From Azospirillum ramasamyi (GTDB taxonomy: Bacteria > Pseudomonadota > Alphaproteobacteria > Azospirillales > Azospirillaceae), in assembly GCF_003233655.1 (NCBI RefSeq), contig NZ_CP029830.1:422501-486500 (forward strand): a stretch of DNA of 64,000 nt. Reading direction: 5' to 3'. The notes beneath the pieces were generated by a model. That model was not told the origin of the DNA, did no database searches, and saw nothing but the letters and a program-made list of their open reading frames with translations. Both the position numbers and the translations under genes were made by a program. Positions 40,462 to 49,741 of the stretch are shown one piece after another; position 1 is the stretch's first letter; every line of letters starts with the position of its first letter.

Positions 40462-40920
40462 CTTGGAATTCCGGGTCGGTGAGCAAGGCTTCAGGCCGCC
40501 GCCCCGGTACGGGTCGGACGACCTCAGGGCGCGTGTAGCGCGTCGCGTATGTCGTCTATTCGGTTCATCTCGCCCCCCTGCCCGGCCTGCTCGCCGGTAT
40601 GCGCCCGCGGATATTGCCAAGCCCGGCGGTCGGAGCCCAGCGGATTTTTCATCGGCACACCTCGGTACCTGAGCGGAGCACAGCAGGCGCCGGTCTGGTG
40701 GCACGACGGCTTGTTGATCCGGTGACCTCAACATGTCGTCGTACCGGCGCATCGGCGTGTCGGCGCACCGGCGACCTTTGAGCAGGCGATGTCTCGGCCG
40801 TCCCGCGGTCGAAGGGCGAACGTCGGCGGCGCCACAGCGACCGGCGCTTGTGCGATGCCCTCGCCCGGGGCATGCCGGGAGGATGGCTTGCCGAAGGGGA
40901 GGATGCACTTGGCGACCGGC
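40462..40920. other. Intergenic stretch with repeats and a 14-codon ORF
   Basis: No normal-size gene is supported. On the minus strand a 14-codon ORF (MNRIDDIRDALHAP, 40568-40524) has a G-rich ribosome-like site and precedes the phosphoesterase. Around 40740-40777 the unit CGGCGCA recurs (CGGCGCATCGGCGTGTCGGC). Both are weak signals. Confidence 0.35.
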
Positions 40921-41211
40921 ATGGCAAGGCAGGTCGATGTCGTCCGTCAGGCCGAGGCGCTCCGCCAGATCGCGAGATGGCGCGCCATCGGAGTGGCAAT
41001 CCCGGTGCCGCTGCTCGAGCGCCTCGGAGACGAGGATCTGGCCGTCTTCCTGAGGTGTCTGAACACGCGACAGGCAGCCACGCTCGCCGAGACACCAATC
41101 CAGCATGTCGTCGCCTTCCTGCTGACCGGGAGGTCGCTGGCGGGTGTGCCCGGCCTGAACGGCCGCATAGGTAGGAAGGCGTCCCGTGATGGCCTGCGCC
41201 GCCGCGGATGA
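40921..41211 (+). CDS. Small hypothetical protein (96 residues)
   Basis: No family recognised. MARQVDVVRQAEALRQIARWR, then IPVPLLERLGDEDLAVFLRCLN, forms an amphipathic helical protein with a basic tail (NGRIGRKASRDGLRRRG). The start is uncertain; the ATG at 40903 is in frame but directly abuts an AGGGGAGG. Confidence 0.5.
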   Translation: MARQVDVVRQAEALRQIARWRAIGVAIPVPLLERLGDEDLAVFLRCLNTRQAATLAETPIQHVVAFLLTGRSLAGVPGLNGRIGRKASRDGLRRRG

Positions 41212-41286
41212 CAGGGTCCACCCCGACGGCATGAGTCCCTTGCATGCTCCATGGCGACACTTCCATTGAGGTTGCTGGGGAGCGCG

Positions 41287-42075
41287 ATGATGGGACAGCA
41301 GAAGAGCGAATTTCACTGGCAGGTGGCGATGGAGGTCCGGTTGGCCTTCGAAGATGCCTTTCCGGATCACCAAGTGCACGGCGAGGCTCTCGAACGGATT
41401 TGCCATGCACTGCTGAAGCTGTCCCCGGCCCCCGCCAACGCAGGCCCCTTCTCCAGGCTCGAGAAAGCGCGGACGGTAGCCTGTCATGCCCTGGACCTGA
41501 TCTCGCCGAGGTTCGTCGACATCTCCGCCGCCATCCGCGACCAGATCGTAGCCTCGACCATGATCGCATCGCTCCGTGGGACGGACCCCGGCCACTCGGC
41601 CGTCGCCAGCGCGGCGCTCCGAGTGCGGCAGCGGGGCTGGCACGATGATGACCACCCGCACCTGCTCGTCAACGCGCTGCTCGATAGTCGGGTTGATTTC
41701 GCCGTTCACCTGCTGAGGGCGGATGGCGGTGCATCATATGAGCAGATCAGCCAGGCGCTTTGGTACGACTGGAGCGATTCCCTCCAGCCGGTGCTGCATT
41801 CGGCCGGAGTTCGGCCGCAGCTGTGCGGCCCCCTTGGCGCCGTGATGAAAGAAGCCGCCCGGGTGCCGGTCTATGACGAACTGACGCGCTCCGACCGCCG
41901 GGCGGAACTCTCCGAGGTCCTGGCCCGGTGGGTGCCTCGCGTGGATGATCCCTGGAGTTTGTCGGTCCTCCATGCCTGCGTCCCGAACCACATCGACTCC
42001 GAAGGTATCATCGCACCGACCGCGAACGAGAACCCGGTATGGGAAGAGTTCCTCCAGCGGCGGGCCGGGCGGTGA
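41287..42075 (+). CDS. Hypothetical protein (262 residues)
   Basis: No family recognised. Helical and soluble: ALERICHALLKLSPAPANAG, LVNALLDSRVDFAVHLLRAD, SRADLSEV-like charged segments, and C-terminal NENPVWEEFLQRRAGR. ATG 41287 (or 41290) is preferred because GGGGAG lies 4-7 nt upstream; an ATG at 41251 has no ribosome site. Confidence 0.6.
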   Translation: MMGQQKSEFHWQVAMEVRLAFEDAFPDHQVHGEALERICHALLKLSPAPANAGPFSRLEKARTVACHALDLISPRFVDISAAIRDQIVASTMIASLRGTDPGHSAVASAALRVRQRGWHDDDHPHLLVNALLDSRVDFAVHLLRADGGASYEQISQALWYDWSDSLQPVLHSAGVRPQLCGPLGAVMKEAARVPVYDELTRSDRRAELSEVLARWVPRVDDPWSLSVLHACVPNHIDSEGIIAPTANENPVWEEFLQRRAGR

Positions 42076-42212
42076 CGGCCAGCAACAACTGGGCGGCTGC
42101 GAACCTCAGCTATTGTCACGTGCACCAGAGCCATTTTTCTATTGCGTCGCGAACGAACAGCGAACAAGATTTCGCCTGACCCGACACATCTACCGGCAGG
42201 CGGACGACCACT

Positions 42213-42626
42213 ATGATCAATGACGACGATCCGACCCAGACACCGGCGACGCTCCCCACGTCGCCGTTCCCTCGCGTGCAGCTTGACCGGCCGACCGATG
42301 CCGAACTCGCGTCCCTGACCGGTAGGGTGGACGCTGATCGGAAGCCGGTGGTCGGACTGGACGACTGGCACCCAGTCGTCCAGCGTTATGCTTTCGGCGG
42401 CTCCGATGCCTTCGACATCGTCCTTGTCGGCAGGTCGGAGCAGGGCAGGATGCAGGTCACCATGCCCGTCAGCCTGCTGGACCTGGAACGCGGCCGTGCG
42501 ATCACCTTCGATGGCGTCTACGCGCTGGGCAAGCAGGGCACCGGCAGCCTGCCGGAAGGGTATCTAAAGCAGGTCATCTGGGGCCTCGAGATTTGCGGCT
42601 GGGACGCCGGGCGGAAAGCCGCCTGA
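42213..42626 (+). CDS. Hypothetical protein (137 residues)
   Basis: No family recognised. A Pro/Thr-rich N-terminus (MINDDDPTQTPATLPTSP) is followed by a compact beta-rich domain with FDIVLVGRSEQGRMQVTMPVS. It is convergent with the next gene, with only 18 bp between stops. Confidence 0.6.
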   Translation: MINDDDPTQTPATLPTSPFPRVQLDRPTDAELASLTGRVDADRKPVVGLDDWHPVVQRYAFGGSDAFDIVLVGRSEQGRMQVTMPVSLLDLERGRAITFDGVYALGKQGTGSLPEGYLKQVIWGLEICGWDAGRKAA

Positions 42627-42644
42627 AGCTCGTCGCCGGGAGCT

Positions 42645-43649
42645 TCACCGGCCACCCGGCACCGGGCGCCGGGCCTCGACGCTTCGTTCGCGGGTTTCGC
42701 CGACCTTCCGGGCCAAGTCGAAAGCATCGATCGGGTTCCCGATGTCGATGACCACGCGATCGCGGCCGAGGCGTCGCAACGCGATGGCGCTCGTCTCGAT
42801 GCTCCGCAGAGCCTGAACGAGATCGTCTTCTTCACGCTGCGGCAGCCGCAGGTCAATGACGGCCTCGGCCAAGCGACGGGATTCCCAGATCATCGTGTCG
42901 ACCGCGACCTCACGCCGGTCGCCCTCGCGGGTCTGGCTGGGCCGCCGGTAGGACGCCAGGATCGCCTCGGCCGCCTGGTCGGGGCGGAACTGCCGCATAT
43001 CGGGCGTGGTCAGGCCGGGGCGAACCGTGCGACGAGCATCGACCCACCCCGCCCCAACCACCTTGCCATCGGTGTCCAACCGAATAGCGGCCGGGCCGCC
43101 GTCCTGGCCAGCGAGGCGCCCGCCCAGGTAGCGCGACACCAACCCATCCTGGGGCCGAAGGCTGACCTGCGTCAGGTCCGGGCTGGTGGCACGGAGTTCC
43201 TGCGCCCGCTGCGGAGAAATCGGTCGCGCCCCGGCGGCTGAAAACTCGTAGTAGGCAGTAGCCCCCGGAGCCCGGCCCCAAATTCCGCTGGCGAGATCGG
43301 CTCTCGCGCGATCAGCGATCCTTTCGCCGACGCGGCCCAGCAGGCGGCTGAGACGCTCGCGGAGGGTGGGCATGGGGCGCCGAAGACCGGCCGCGACCTC
43401 GAGATCGCGCCTCATGCGATTCTTCCGGCGCTGCTCCAGCGCGTCCTTGACCTCATCGCCGATCGCCAGCGTTGGAAAGAGCAGCAGCCCGGCCGCCACG
43501 GGTCCCAGCGGGCCACCGAGGAGAGCGACGCCGCCGAGGACTGCCGCGGTACCCCCCAGCAGGCCGAGTTCGGGCTTCCAGCCGCGCTGGCGCCGGTACA
43601 CCTCGATCTGACTTTCCACATCCGCGTGGGCGTGTTCGGCGTCCTGCAT
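42645..43649 (-). CDS. Unknown protein with hydrophobic N-terminal hairpin (paralogue A)
   Basis: 334 residues. Residues about 28-62 form a Gly-rich hydrophobic double segment (LLGGTAAVLGGVALLGG, LGPVAAGLLLFPTLAI), so it is probably membrane-anchored. The middle part (RERLSRLLGRVGERIADRA, then IWGRAPGATAYYEF, ARPISPQRAQELR and LVSRYLGGRLAGQ) is clearly homologous to the next upstream gene. The C-terminal LGRDRVVIDIGNPIDAFDLA is shared too. ATG 43649 has AGGAGG at 5 nt. Function unknown. Confidence 0.75.
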   Translation of the reverse strand: MQDAEHAHADVESQIEVYRRQRGWKPELGLLGGTAAVLGGVALLGGPLGPVAAGLLLFPTLAIGDEVKDALEQRRKNRMRRDLEVAAGLRRPMPTLRERLSRLLGRVGERIADRARADLASGIWGRAPGATAYYEFSAAGARPISPQRAQELRATSPDLTQVSLRPQDGLVSRYLGGRLAGQDGGPAAIRLDTDGKVVGAGWVDARRTVRPGLTTPDMRQFRPDQAAEAILASYRRPSQTREGDRREVAVDTMIWESRRLAEAVIDLRLPQREEDDLVQALRSIETSAIALRRLGRDRVVIDIGNPIDAFDLARKVGETRERSVEARRPVPGGR

Positions 43650-43756
43650 AGGTTCCTCCTGGGAAGCTGTCGCTCTCAAGAGGAGGGCAGAGCGCCGCAA
43701 GCCACCAGAGGGGGTGGAACCTATTACGGCCCGGAAGTCCGACCCGCTGCCCTTGC

Positions 43757-44635
43757 CTAATCCGCCGCCGGACCGGGGCGCAGGAGACGTGGCGGCAGCC
43801 GACCGGCCAGGATCATGACGTCGACAGGATCGGCGACGTCAACCGTCAGGGTTTCGATCCCTGCTCGGCCCAGCACCATGCCGTCTTCCTCAACCGACCG
43901 CAGAGCGGCGGAAGCGCGATCACGGTCGGCCCGCGGCAAGCTCAGGCTCCCAAGCGCCCCATCTATTCTCCGAGCGCCCTGGACCAGCGCGGCCACCTCG
44001 ATCTCGCGGCAGTGGACCCGTCCGGGCTGATGCAGACCCTGGATGGATGCAGCGATAGCCGCTGCGGTGACAACCGGCCGCAGTGCGCCACCGGCCAGCC
44101 AGCTGTTCAGATCGTCGCAGAACGCTTCCTTTCCGCCAAACCGGCCGATGCGTCGTCCACCGACATAGCGCTCGATGATCGCACCCTCGGGGCGCAGGCC
44201 CATCTGTGTGGTGATCCGGCTGTTCCTGCGGATTTGCGCGGCCCGTATAGCGGAAATAGGCCGAGGTTCAACGCCACGCAGGTCATAGTAGGCGGTCGGC
44301 GCCTTGCCCCAGGCATTGCTTTCCAAGTCTGACTTGGCGCGGTCCGCGATCGCCCTCCCGGCCTCGCCGAGAAGCGCATCGAGGCGCTCCCGTAGCCCGG
44401 CAGCGGTTCTGGAAGCACCCGCCTCAGCGCTCGCAGCAGCAGTCCCGGCCCACTCATCGAAACGGTCACCGAGCGCGCGGGTCGAGAGGACCAGAAGATC
44501 GGGGTCGAGCCGTGAGGAGGTGCCGACATCGAGCATCGCGATGGCACCAAGCATCACCTCGCCGGGACCGAAGAACGCTGTCCCGGCGGTGACTTCGCGC
44601 CCCTGCTGAGGTCCTGATACCCCTTGGTGGGTCAT
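43757..44635 (-). CDS. Unknown protein, soluble paralogue B of the downstream gene
   Basis: 292 residues. RERLDALLGEAGRAIADRAK, NAWGKAPTAYYDL, PRPISAIRAAQIR and IIERYVGGRRIG correspond block by block to paralogue A. The C-terminal part ends with LTVDVADPVDVMILAGRLPP. It lacks the hydrophobic hairpin. The shared PTAYYD/ATAYYE and PRPIS blocks probably define an active or binding site. ATG 44635 follows AAGGAAGGGAAC. The two are 107 bp apart on the same strand and probably act together. Confidence 0.72.
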   Translation of the reverse strand: MTHQGVSGPQQGREVTAGTAFFGPGEVMLGAIAMLDVGTSSRLDPDLLVLSTRALGDRFDEWAGTAAASAEAGASRTAAGLRERLDALLGEAGRAIADRAKSDLESNAWGKAPTAYYDLRGVEPRPISAIRAAQIRRNSRITTQMGLRPEGAIIERYVGGRRIGRFGGKEAFCDDLNSWLAGGALRPVVTAAAIAASIQGLHQPGRVHCREIEVAALVQGARRIDGALGSLSLPRADRDRASAALRSVEEDGMVLGRAGIETLTVDVADPVDVMILAGRLPPRLLRPGPAAD

Positions 44636-44739
44636 GTTCCCTTCCTTCCCGGTCACCGGGGTCATGCCGGTGACTGCGACGTGCAAGAAAGCGGGCCATA
44701 AGCCAAGCCGGGCCTTGGAACGCCTCCAGTGTCCGTTTG

Positions 44740-44994
44740 TCAGTCGGGCGCTTTCGACCTCGACGGCGCGCGCCGGACGCCCTCCCCGCCTTCGGCTCCC
44801 GGCGCGAGGAACAGGACGCCCTCGGCCTCGAGCACACGGCCCAGGGCTTCCAGCGTAGCGGCGCGCGGACTGACTTGGCCGTCCTCCAGGCGCTGTAGGG
44901 TCTTCGCATTCATGGCGGCGCGGTCGGCGAGCTCTGCACGGGAAAGCCCCAGCAGCGAACGGGCAGCGCGTATTTGGGCTGGCGACGGAATCAT
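44740..44994 (-). CDS. XRE-family transcriptional regulator
   Basis: 84 residues from MIPSPAQIRAARSLLGLS; a start at 45012 would add MRILAA. The HTH_3 core is RAARSLLGLSRAELADRAAMNAKTLQRLEDG, and LEALGRVLEAEGVLFL completes the fold. It is divergent from an AAA+ ATPase gene with a perfect inverted repeat (45065-45088) between them, and probably controls one or both. Confidence 0.88.
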   Translation of the reverse strand: MIPSPAQIRAARSLLGLSRAELADRAAMNAKTLQRLEDGQVSPRAATLEALGRVLEAEGVLFLAPGAEGGEGVRRAPSRSKAPD

Positions 44995-45064
44995 CGCCGC
45001 AAGGATTCGCATTGCCCAAGCAATGTTGACAAGGACTGAGTCGCCAAAACTCCTTTGTAAGACT

Positions 45065-45088
45065 TAAATGTCTTTCATAGGACATTTA
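45065..45088. promoter_or_regulatory. Candidate XRE operator
   Basis: TAAATGTC (45065-45072) and GACATTTA (45081-45088) form a perfect 8-bp inverted repeat with an 8-bp centre. It lies 70 bp upstream of the XRE start and about 195 bp before the ATPase. The AT-rich context suits overlapping promoters. Confidence 0.6.
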
Positions 45089-45282
45089 TGCCTTGTTGAG
45101 GCAGCTTAGGGGATTTATGAATCGAGAGCGCGTGCCCGAATCGGACGTGACGGGTTTCTGAAGGGATGGCTCATGAGATCAGGAAATCGCGACCTCAGTC
45201 AGCGACAGCCAGGGCATCATTCGCCACGGTTTGCTGTGGCTCCAACCTGCGTCTGCCTTCGTCCTGACCGACAAGGTGAGGA

Positions 45283-46764
45283 ATGGTGACGACAAGGCGC
45301 CGCAAACCTCCGACAGAAGACGGTGACCTGCTCTCAATCTGGAGGACCAAGTCACCCGCCGAAGGTGCCGAATCACTGGACCGGCTCTCGGCAGCCCTGC
45401 TTGCACGAGCCCAGACACTGCCCGAGGGCTTGGCCCTGCCTGCCGCCGTCGTCTTACGCGCCGAGGCCCGTGACCCAATGGCGTGGATCATGCTCGCGGC
45501 CCGGCTGCCCCGTCTACTCGAATATGCTCATCGGCCGGGTTCGGTCGGCACCAGAAACATGGACTCGATCGACATCGAGGGCTCTTGTCTTTGGGTGTCT
45601 GCATCCTACAGACTGCCTTGGGCCTGGACGCTGATAACGTTCCGACTGCTGCGGCTGGCAAAGCAAGAGGGCGGCAAACTGGGGCTGGCGTACCAAGCCC
45701 TGGCAATTCGTTGTGCCCATGTCGGTGACATTGTATCCCCCATGCCTGTCGACGCCGCCAGCGATCTCGGGATCCTGGCCGAGATCACATCACCACCGCC
45801 GAAGGCCGAAACCAGAGCCCCTGCAACACCGGTCGCCGAGGCCGAAACCGCTTCTCCCGAGGACCGCCGCCCTACCCTCCGAGTGCTGGCGTCTGTGCCG
45901 CCCCCGTCGGCGAGCCGGGAGGACAAGCCACTTATCGACCGCTACGCGGAACTCGCACGGCCGGTGGAGATGGTGCCAATGCCGGACCCGGACGGGCTGG
46001 CGGAAAGTCTGCTTGCCGAATTTCCGTGGATGCCGGAGATCGTGGATGCTATCCGCTCGGACCTCGTTCTTGCGCAGCGCCTCGGCTGCGATGCGTTCCG
46101 GCTTCCGCCGCTCCTGCTGACCGGCGCATCGGGGGTCGGGAAGAGCCGGTTCGCACGGCGGTTAGCGGCGCTGGCTGGGGTTCCCGCAGGCCAGTTGATG
46201 GCCTCGGGCGCTTCCGACAACAAGGCGCTGGCGGGCACTGCCCGCGGGTGGTCGTCGACGCAGCCCTGCCTGCCGGTGATGACCATGCAGGTGCATGGAC
46301 GAGCGAACCCAATCATGGTGGTTGATGGGATCGACGATGCGGGCGGCTCAGCACGTAACGGTGCAATCGACCGGACCTTGGTTGGCATGCTTGATTCGGC
46401 GACGGCACGCGCTTGGCACGACGAATGCTTGCTCGTGCCCGCTGACCTGTCGTGGGTGACGTGGATCCTGATAGCTCGGCGAGTGGATCGCGTTCCGGCC
46501 GACCTCCGCTCCCGGTGCCGGGTACTCCATGCGCCATGGCCGCGGCCAGAGGACTTCGAGGTCATCTTGAGCGGGGCGCTAGCTGATATCGCCGAGGAGT
46601 ACGGCCGTGAAGTCCGAGACCTGCCGACCCTCGAACCGGAAATCGTCGACGCCCTTCGGAACGGATTCGTCAACGGCTGCCTTCAGGCCAGGCAGTTGGG
46701 GACGATCGTTCGACGGACCCTCGCGGCCGCCGCGGACCTGGAACGGGCAGCGCTGAGACATTGA
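45283..46764 (+). CDS. AAA+ ATPase (Lon-like ATPase domain)
   Basis: 493 residues. The N-terminal 240 residues are unrecognised and end in an Ala/Pro/Glu linker. The AAA+ module has Walker A LLLTGASGVGKSRFARRLA (Lys287), Walker B IMVVDGIDD (Asp348) and a sensor-like WILIARRVDRVPADLRSRC with arginine fingers. The C-terminal lid (DALRNGFVNGCLQARQLGTI) resembles Lon. No protease domain is fused. It may unfold or remodel a partner. GTG/ATG start context is weak, but the next gene follows by 10 bp. Confidence 0.85.
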   Translation: MVTTRRRKPPTEDGDLLSIWRTKSPAEGAESLDRLSAALLARAQTLPEGLALPAAVVLRAEARDPMAWIMLAARLPRLLEYAHRPGSVGTRNMDSIDIEGSCLWVSASYRLPWAWTLITFRLLRLAKQEGGKLGLAYQALAIRCAHVGDIVSPMPVDAASDLGILAEITSPPPKAETRAPATPVAEAETASPEDRRPTLRVLASVPPPSASREDKPLIDRYAELARPVEMVPMPDPDGLAESLLAEFPWMPEIVDAIRSDLVLAQRLGCDAFRLPPLLLTGASGVGKSRFARRLAALAGVPAGQLMASGASDNKALAGTARGWSSTQPCLPVMTMQVHGRANPIMVVDGIDDAGGSARNGAIDRTLVGMLDSATARAWHDECLLVPADLSWVTWILIARRVDRVPADLRSRCRVLHAPWPRPEDFEVILSGALADIAEEYGREVRDLPTLEPEIVDALRNGFVNGCLQARQLGTIVRRTLAAAADLERAALRH

Positions 46765-46774
46765 GGAGGCCAAG

Positions 46775-46984
46775 ATGGCGGAAGCGAAGTCGGTCGGAAT
46801 GATCCTGGATGGCCTCGTAACCGCGCTCGCTCGCGCCGCGGCTCGGGAGGATCACCGCAAAGAGATACCGGTCGGTTCGAGCCATCGGATGCCGCGGTCG
46901 CCTGATGCGGACGGACCGCCTTCCCTGGCCAAAGTGAACCAAGAGCCACAGGCAGAGCCGGAACGGCCGGAACACCGCCGGTGA
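46775..46984 (+). CDS. Small hypothetical protein (69 residues)
   Basis: No family recognised. An N-terminal amphipathic helix (AKSVGMILDGLVTALARAAARED) is followed by a Pro/Glu/Arg-rich tail. AGGAGG precedes the ATG and it lies 10 bp after the ATPase, so it is likely a co-expressed partner. Confidence 0.6.
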   Translation: MAEAKSVGMILDGLVTALARAAAREDHRKEIPVGSSHRMPRSPDADGPPSLAKVNQEPQAEPERPEHRR

Positions 46985-47202
46985 GGGACATGATGCCCAT
47001 CGCTTTCACCGGCATGACGATGGTGACGATTACCTTCGGACCATCCCTGCCCTCGGCCGCCATCATGGTGGTGGCGGCGCTGGCCAGCGTTGGCCTGCTG
47101 GCATTCGGGGTCGGTGCATCTGCATGGCTCAGTTGGTGCCTTTGGCGCCTGCGACGGCAGGGGCAAGACGGACTGCGGTCGTCGAAAGATCCTGAAGCGT
47201 AA
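46981..47202 (+). CDS. Small membrane protein (73 residues or 70 from ATG)
   Basis: Two hydrophobic stretches (AFTGMTMVTITFGPSLPSA and IMVVAALASVGLLAFGVGAS) followed by a basic tail WRLRRQGQDGLRSSKD. The GTG start overlaps the previous stop (GTGA); the ATG at 46990 is an alternative. Possibly the membrane member of the ATPase operon. No family recognised. Confidence 0.55.
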   Translation: MRDMMPIAFTGMTMVTITFGPSLPSAAIMVVAALASVGLLAFGVGASAWLSWCLWRLRRQGQDGLRSSKDPEA

Positions 47203-47241
47203 GGCAACTGGTCGCCAGCCGGTCGACACCCTCCCAACGGC

Positions 47242-48108
47242 CTACGGCCTCACTCCATTACGGTGGATCGCTTTGCCATCGAGCACGTCCTGAAGGAAAT
47301 CAGCGAGCAGCCGGTTCACCGTCTCGGCCTCCTCATGCTGTACCCAGTGGCTGACCTGCTCGAGATGAACCAACCGGACATCGTCGCACAGCACGGCCGC
47401 CTCATCCGCCAGACCACGGTCGAGGAAGGCGTCCCGGTCTCCCCAGACGATCAGGGTCGGGGAGTGGACGCGGCTGGTCGGCGGCCGGGGATTGCGGCGC
47501 AGCGCCCGGTACCAGTTGAGCATACCGGTCAGTGCGCCCGGCCGCGCCCATGCCTTGCGATACCGGGCGAGATCCTCAGGCCCGAAGGTTCCCGGGCGGC
47601 TGGTGCTCGTGAGCGCGCGCTCGGCGATGCGGAACCCGCCAGCGCGCATCAGACGCTCCGGCAGGCTGGGCAGCTGGAAAAAGCCGACGTACCAACTTTT
47701 CAGCAGCTGACCAGGGTGTGCGGCCATGTGCCCTCGGAGGGTCGCCGGATGCGGGGCGTTGAGGATGGCCAGCCGCTCGACACGATCCGGATGGCTCAAG
47801 GCCAACCACCATGCGACTATCCCGCCCCAGTCATGGCCAACGACCGAGAACCGCCGATGCCCGGCCTCCTCTGCCAGCCGGAGCACGTCGTCGACGAGGC
47901 GGTCGATGCGGTAGTCCTCAATCGTGGGCGGCATGTCGCTGAGGCCGTAGCCACGCTGGTCCAGCGCCAACACGCGGAACCCAGCCTCGGCCAGCGGTCC
48001 GATCTGGTGACGCCACCCGTAGCTGAATTCCGGGAACCCGTGCAGCAGGATGACCAGTGGCCCATCGGGCGGACCGGCCTCGATCATGTGCAGCCGAACC
48101 GGAGCCAT
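47242..48108 (-). CDS. Alpha/beta hydrolase, epoxide hydrolase-like
   Basis: 288 residues. HGFPEFSYGWRHQI is the oxyanion-hole motif of epoxide hydrolases. The nucleophile elbow is VVGHDWGGIVAWW (Asp), a second acid is near LIVWGDRDAFLD, and the base is His in VSHWVQHE. Haloalkane dehalogenases are the closest alternative. An IS element has inserted 45 bp upstream of its start, which may have changed its promoter. Confidence 0.9.
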   Translation of the reverse strand: MAPVRLHMIEAGPPDGPLVILLHGFPEFSYGWRHQIGPLAEAGFRVLALDQRGYGLSDMPPTIEDYRIDRLVDDVLRLAEEAGHRRFSVVGHDWGGIVAWWLALSHPDRVERLAILNAPHPATLRGHMAAHPGQLLKSWYVGFFQLPSLPERLMRAGGFRIAERALTSTSRPGTFGPEDLARYRKAWARPGALTGMLNWYRALRRNPRPPTSRVHSPTLIVWGDRDAFLDRGLADEAAVLCDDVRLVHLEQVSHWVQHEEAETVNRLLADFLQDVLDGKAIHRNGVRP

Positions 48109-48153
48109 GAGGATGTGCGTACCTTGATAGCGACGGCCGAGATGTTGCGCCTA

Positions 48154-48993
48154 GGGTCCGGACCCATAAAGAACCTTTCCTGAAGGGAACCGTTGTGATT
48201 CAACGCCCTTGAAAGGGGCATTGCGATGAACGACGGTCAGTTCTGGTTGACGGTGGAGCAGTTCGGACGGCTTGCGCCGCACCTTCCGCAGGACACCCGA
48301 GGCAAGCCGCGCGTGGATGATCGCCGTGTGATCAGCGGGATCGTCCATGTGCTGAAGTCGGGCGGGCGCTGGGCGGATGCTCCACCGGTCTACGGTCCGC
48401 GCAAGACGCTCTACAACCGCTTCGTCCGCTGGGCGGCCAAGGGCGTGTGGGAGGACATCTTCCATGCCTTGGCGGCGGCAGGTGGCCCACCGGCCCAGGT
48501 GATGATCGACTCCACGGCGGTCCGCGCCCATCGTTCGGCGAGCGGCGGGAAAGGGGGGAGCGCGCTCAGGCCATCGGACGGTCCCGTGGCGGACGAACCA
48601 CCAAAATCCACGCCCTGAGCGATCCACGCGGTCGGCCGCTCGCCTTCCTGTTGACCGGCGGTCAGGTTGCTGACTGCACCGCCGCCGACCGTCTGCTCGA
48701 CCGGATGCCCGCTACCGATCTCCTGCACGGCGACAAGGGCTACGACAGCGCCGCCATCCGCCGGAAGATCGAGGCGGCCGGAGCCGCGCCCAACATCCCG
48801 CCACGCGCCAACAAGCGCTGGAAAAACTGCTTCTCTCCCTACCTCTACCGGAACCGCAACGTCATCGAGCGCATGTTCGGACGCCTCAAGGATTTCCGGC
48901 GCATCGCCACACGTTACGACCGCTCCGCCATCAACTTCATGGCCGCCGTCCACATCGTGGCAACCGTCGCATACTGGTTATGAGTCCGGACCC
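48154..48993 (+). mobile_element. IS5-family (IS427-type) insertion sequence, complete
   Basis: 840 bp. The ends are GGGTCCGGACCCATAA at left and TTATGAGTCCGGACCC at right, imperfect inverted repeats (one mismatch), each flanked by TA as 2-bp target duplication (48152-48153, 48994-48995). The left end contains its own palindrome GGGTCCGGACCC. Transposase in two frames joined by a -1 shift. Intact ends and frames suggest recent insertion. Confidence 0.9.
48226..48983 (+). CDS. IS427-type transposase, made by -1 ribosomal frameshift
   Basis: ORF A (48226-48618) opens MNDGQFWLTVEQFGRLAPHL and carries the first catalytic Asp in MIDSTAVRAHRSA. The rest is in the -1 frame, ending at 48983: TKIHALSDPRGRPLAFLLTG, second Asp in LLHGDKGYDS and Glu in RNVIERMFGRLKDF, completing the DDE triad. 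The likely slip site is AAAGGGGGG at 48550-48558. Frameshift expression is the norm for this group, so it is not counted as broken. Confidence 0.9.
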
Positions 48994-48995
48994 TA

Positions 48996-49741
48996 GTGTT
49001 CCCATTAAACAGTCCTGGACCGCGACCGCTGCCACGACCCAGAACCGCTCACGGGGACATTTCGCCTTCGAGGCTGGTGGAGCCCCGATCAAGAGGCGGT
49101 GGTGGTGAGGGCTGGGACTTCCACCGCCTTCATCCCGACCCTGGGCATCGGCGATCTCATCTTCTCTGATGCCTCGGTTCTCCTCCTGAAATGCGAGCGC
49201 GGCATTGCTGAGATTGCCGAACCCGGCACCCATCTTAGGCTCGATGGCGATCTCGGCGGTGCGGGCCTCCGCGGTGGCGTCCCGGCACGCCTGCTTCAAG
49301 TGGCCCTCCAGCCGCCCAACGAGTTCCTAGAGCGGGTAAGCACGCAAGCGAACCTGTTCCTCGCCCTGGGAGGGTGCGCTGATCGAGCGAGTTTTGGCCC
49401 GCCCGCGAGAAACACCCGCCTGCGGACTCGACGTTAAAACGCAGACTCTCAAAAAGTCGCTGCCGCCCATAGCGGAGCGGATCGCCCACCCGGCCCCGAT
49501 GGCAGCGACCGATCGTCGTGCAAGGAGCCGCGACAGGCTGGACTTCGGTCAGCCGCCTGCCACGTGACGCCGACCACCTGGAAGATGCCCGGCACCTTCA
49601 CAGGATCCGGAAGCTATCCTGGGTCGGCAACCTTGTCCGCGACCGGCTGCCGGACCTCCAGGATAGCCAGGGTCTTCGCTTCGCCCTGCCGCATGAACCA
49701 GATGCTCATCGACGTTTCGCGAGCAGAAGCAGACGAAGCGA
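48996..49741. other. Stretch without an intact gene, probably decayed
   Basis: About 745 bp right of the IS. Several ORFs under 115 codons overlap on both strands. The minus-strand segments ATAEARTAEIAIEPKMGAG and AALAFQEENRGIREDEIA look faintly coding but sit among frame changes. No family identified; it may be the remains of a gene interrupted by the IS. Confidence 0.4.

Noticed and set aside
40524-40568. 14-codon ORF before the phosphoesterase as an attenuation leader
   Set aside because: No run of regulatory codons and no adjacent terminator pair; noted only as a weak signal.
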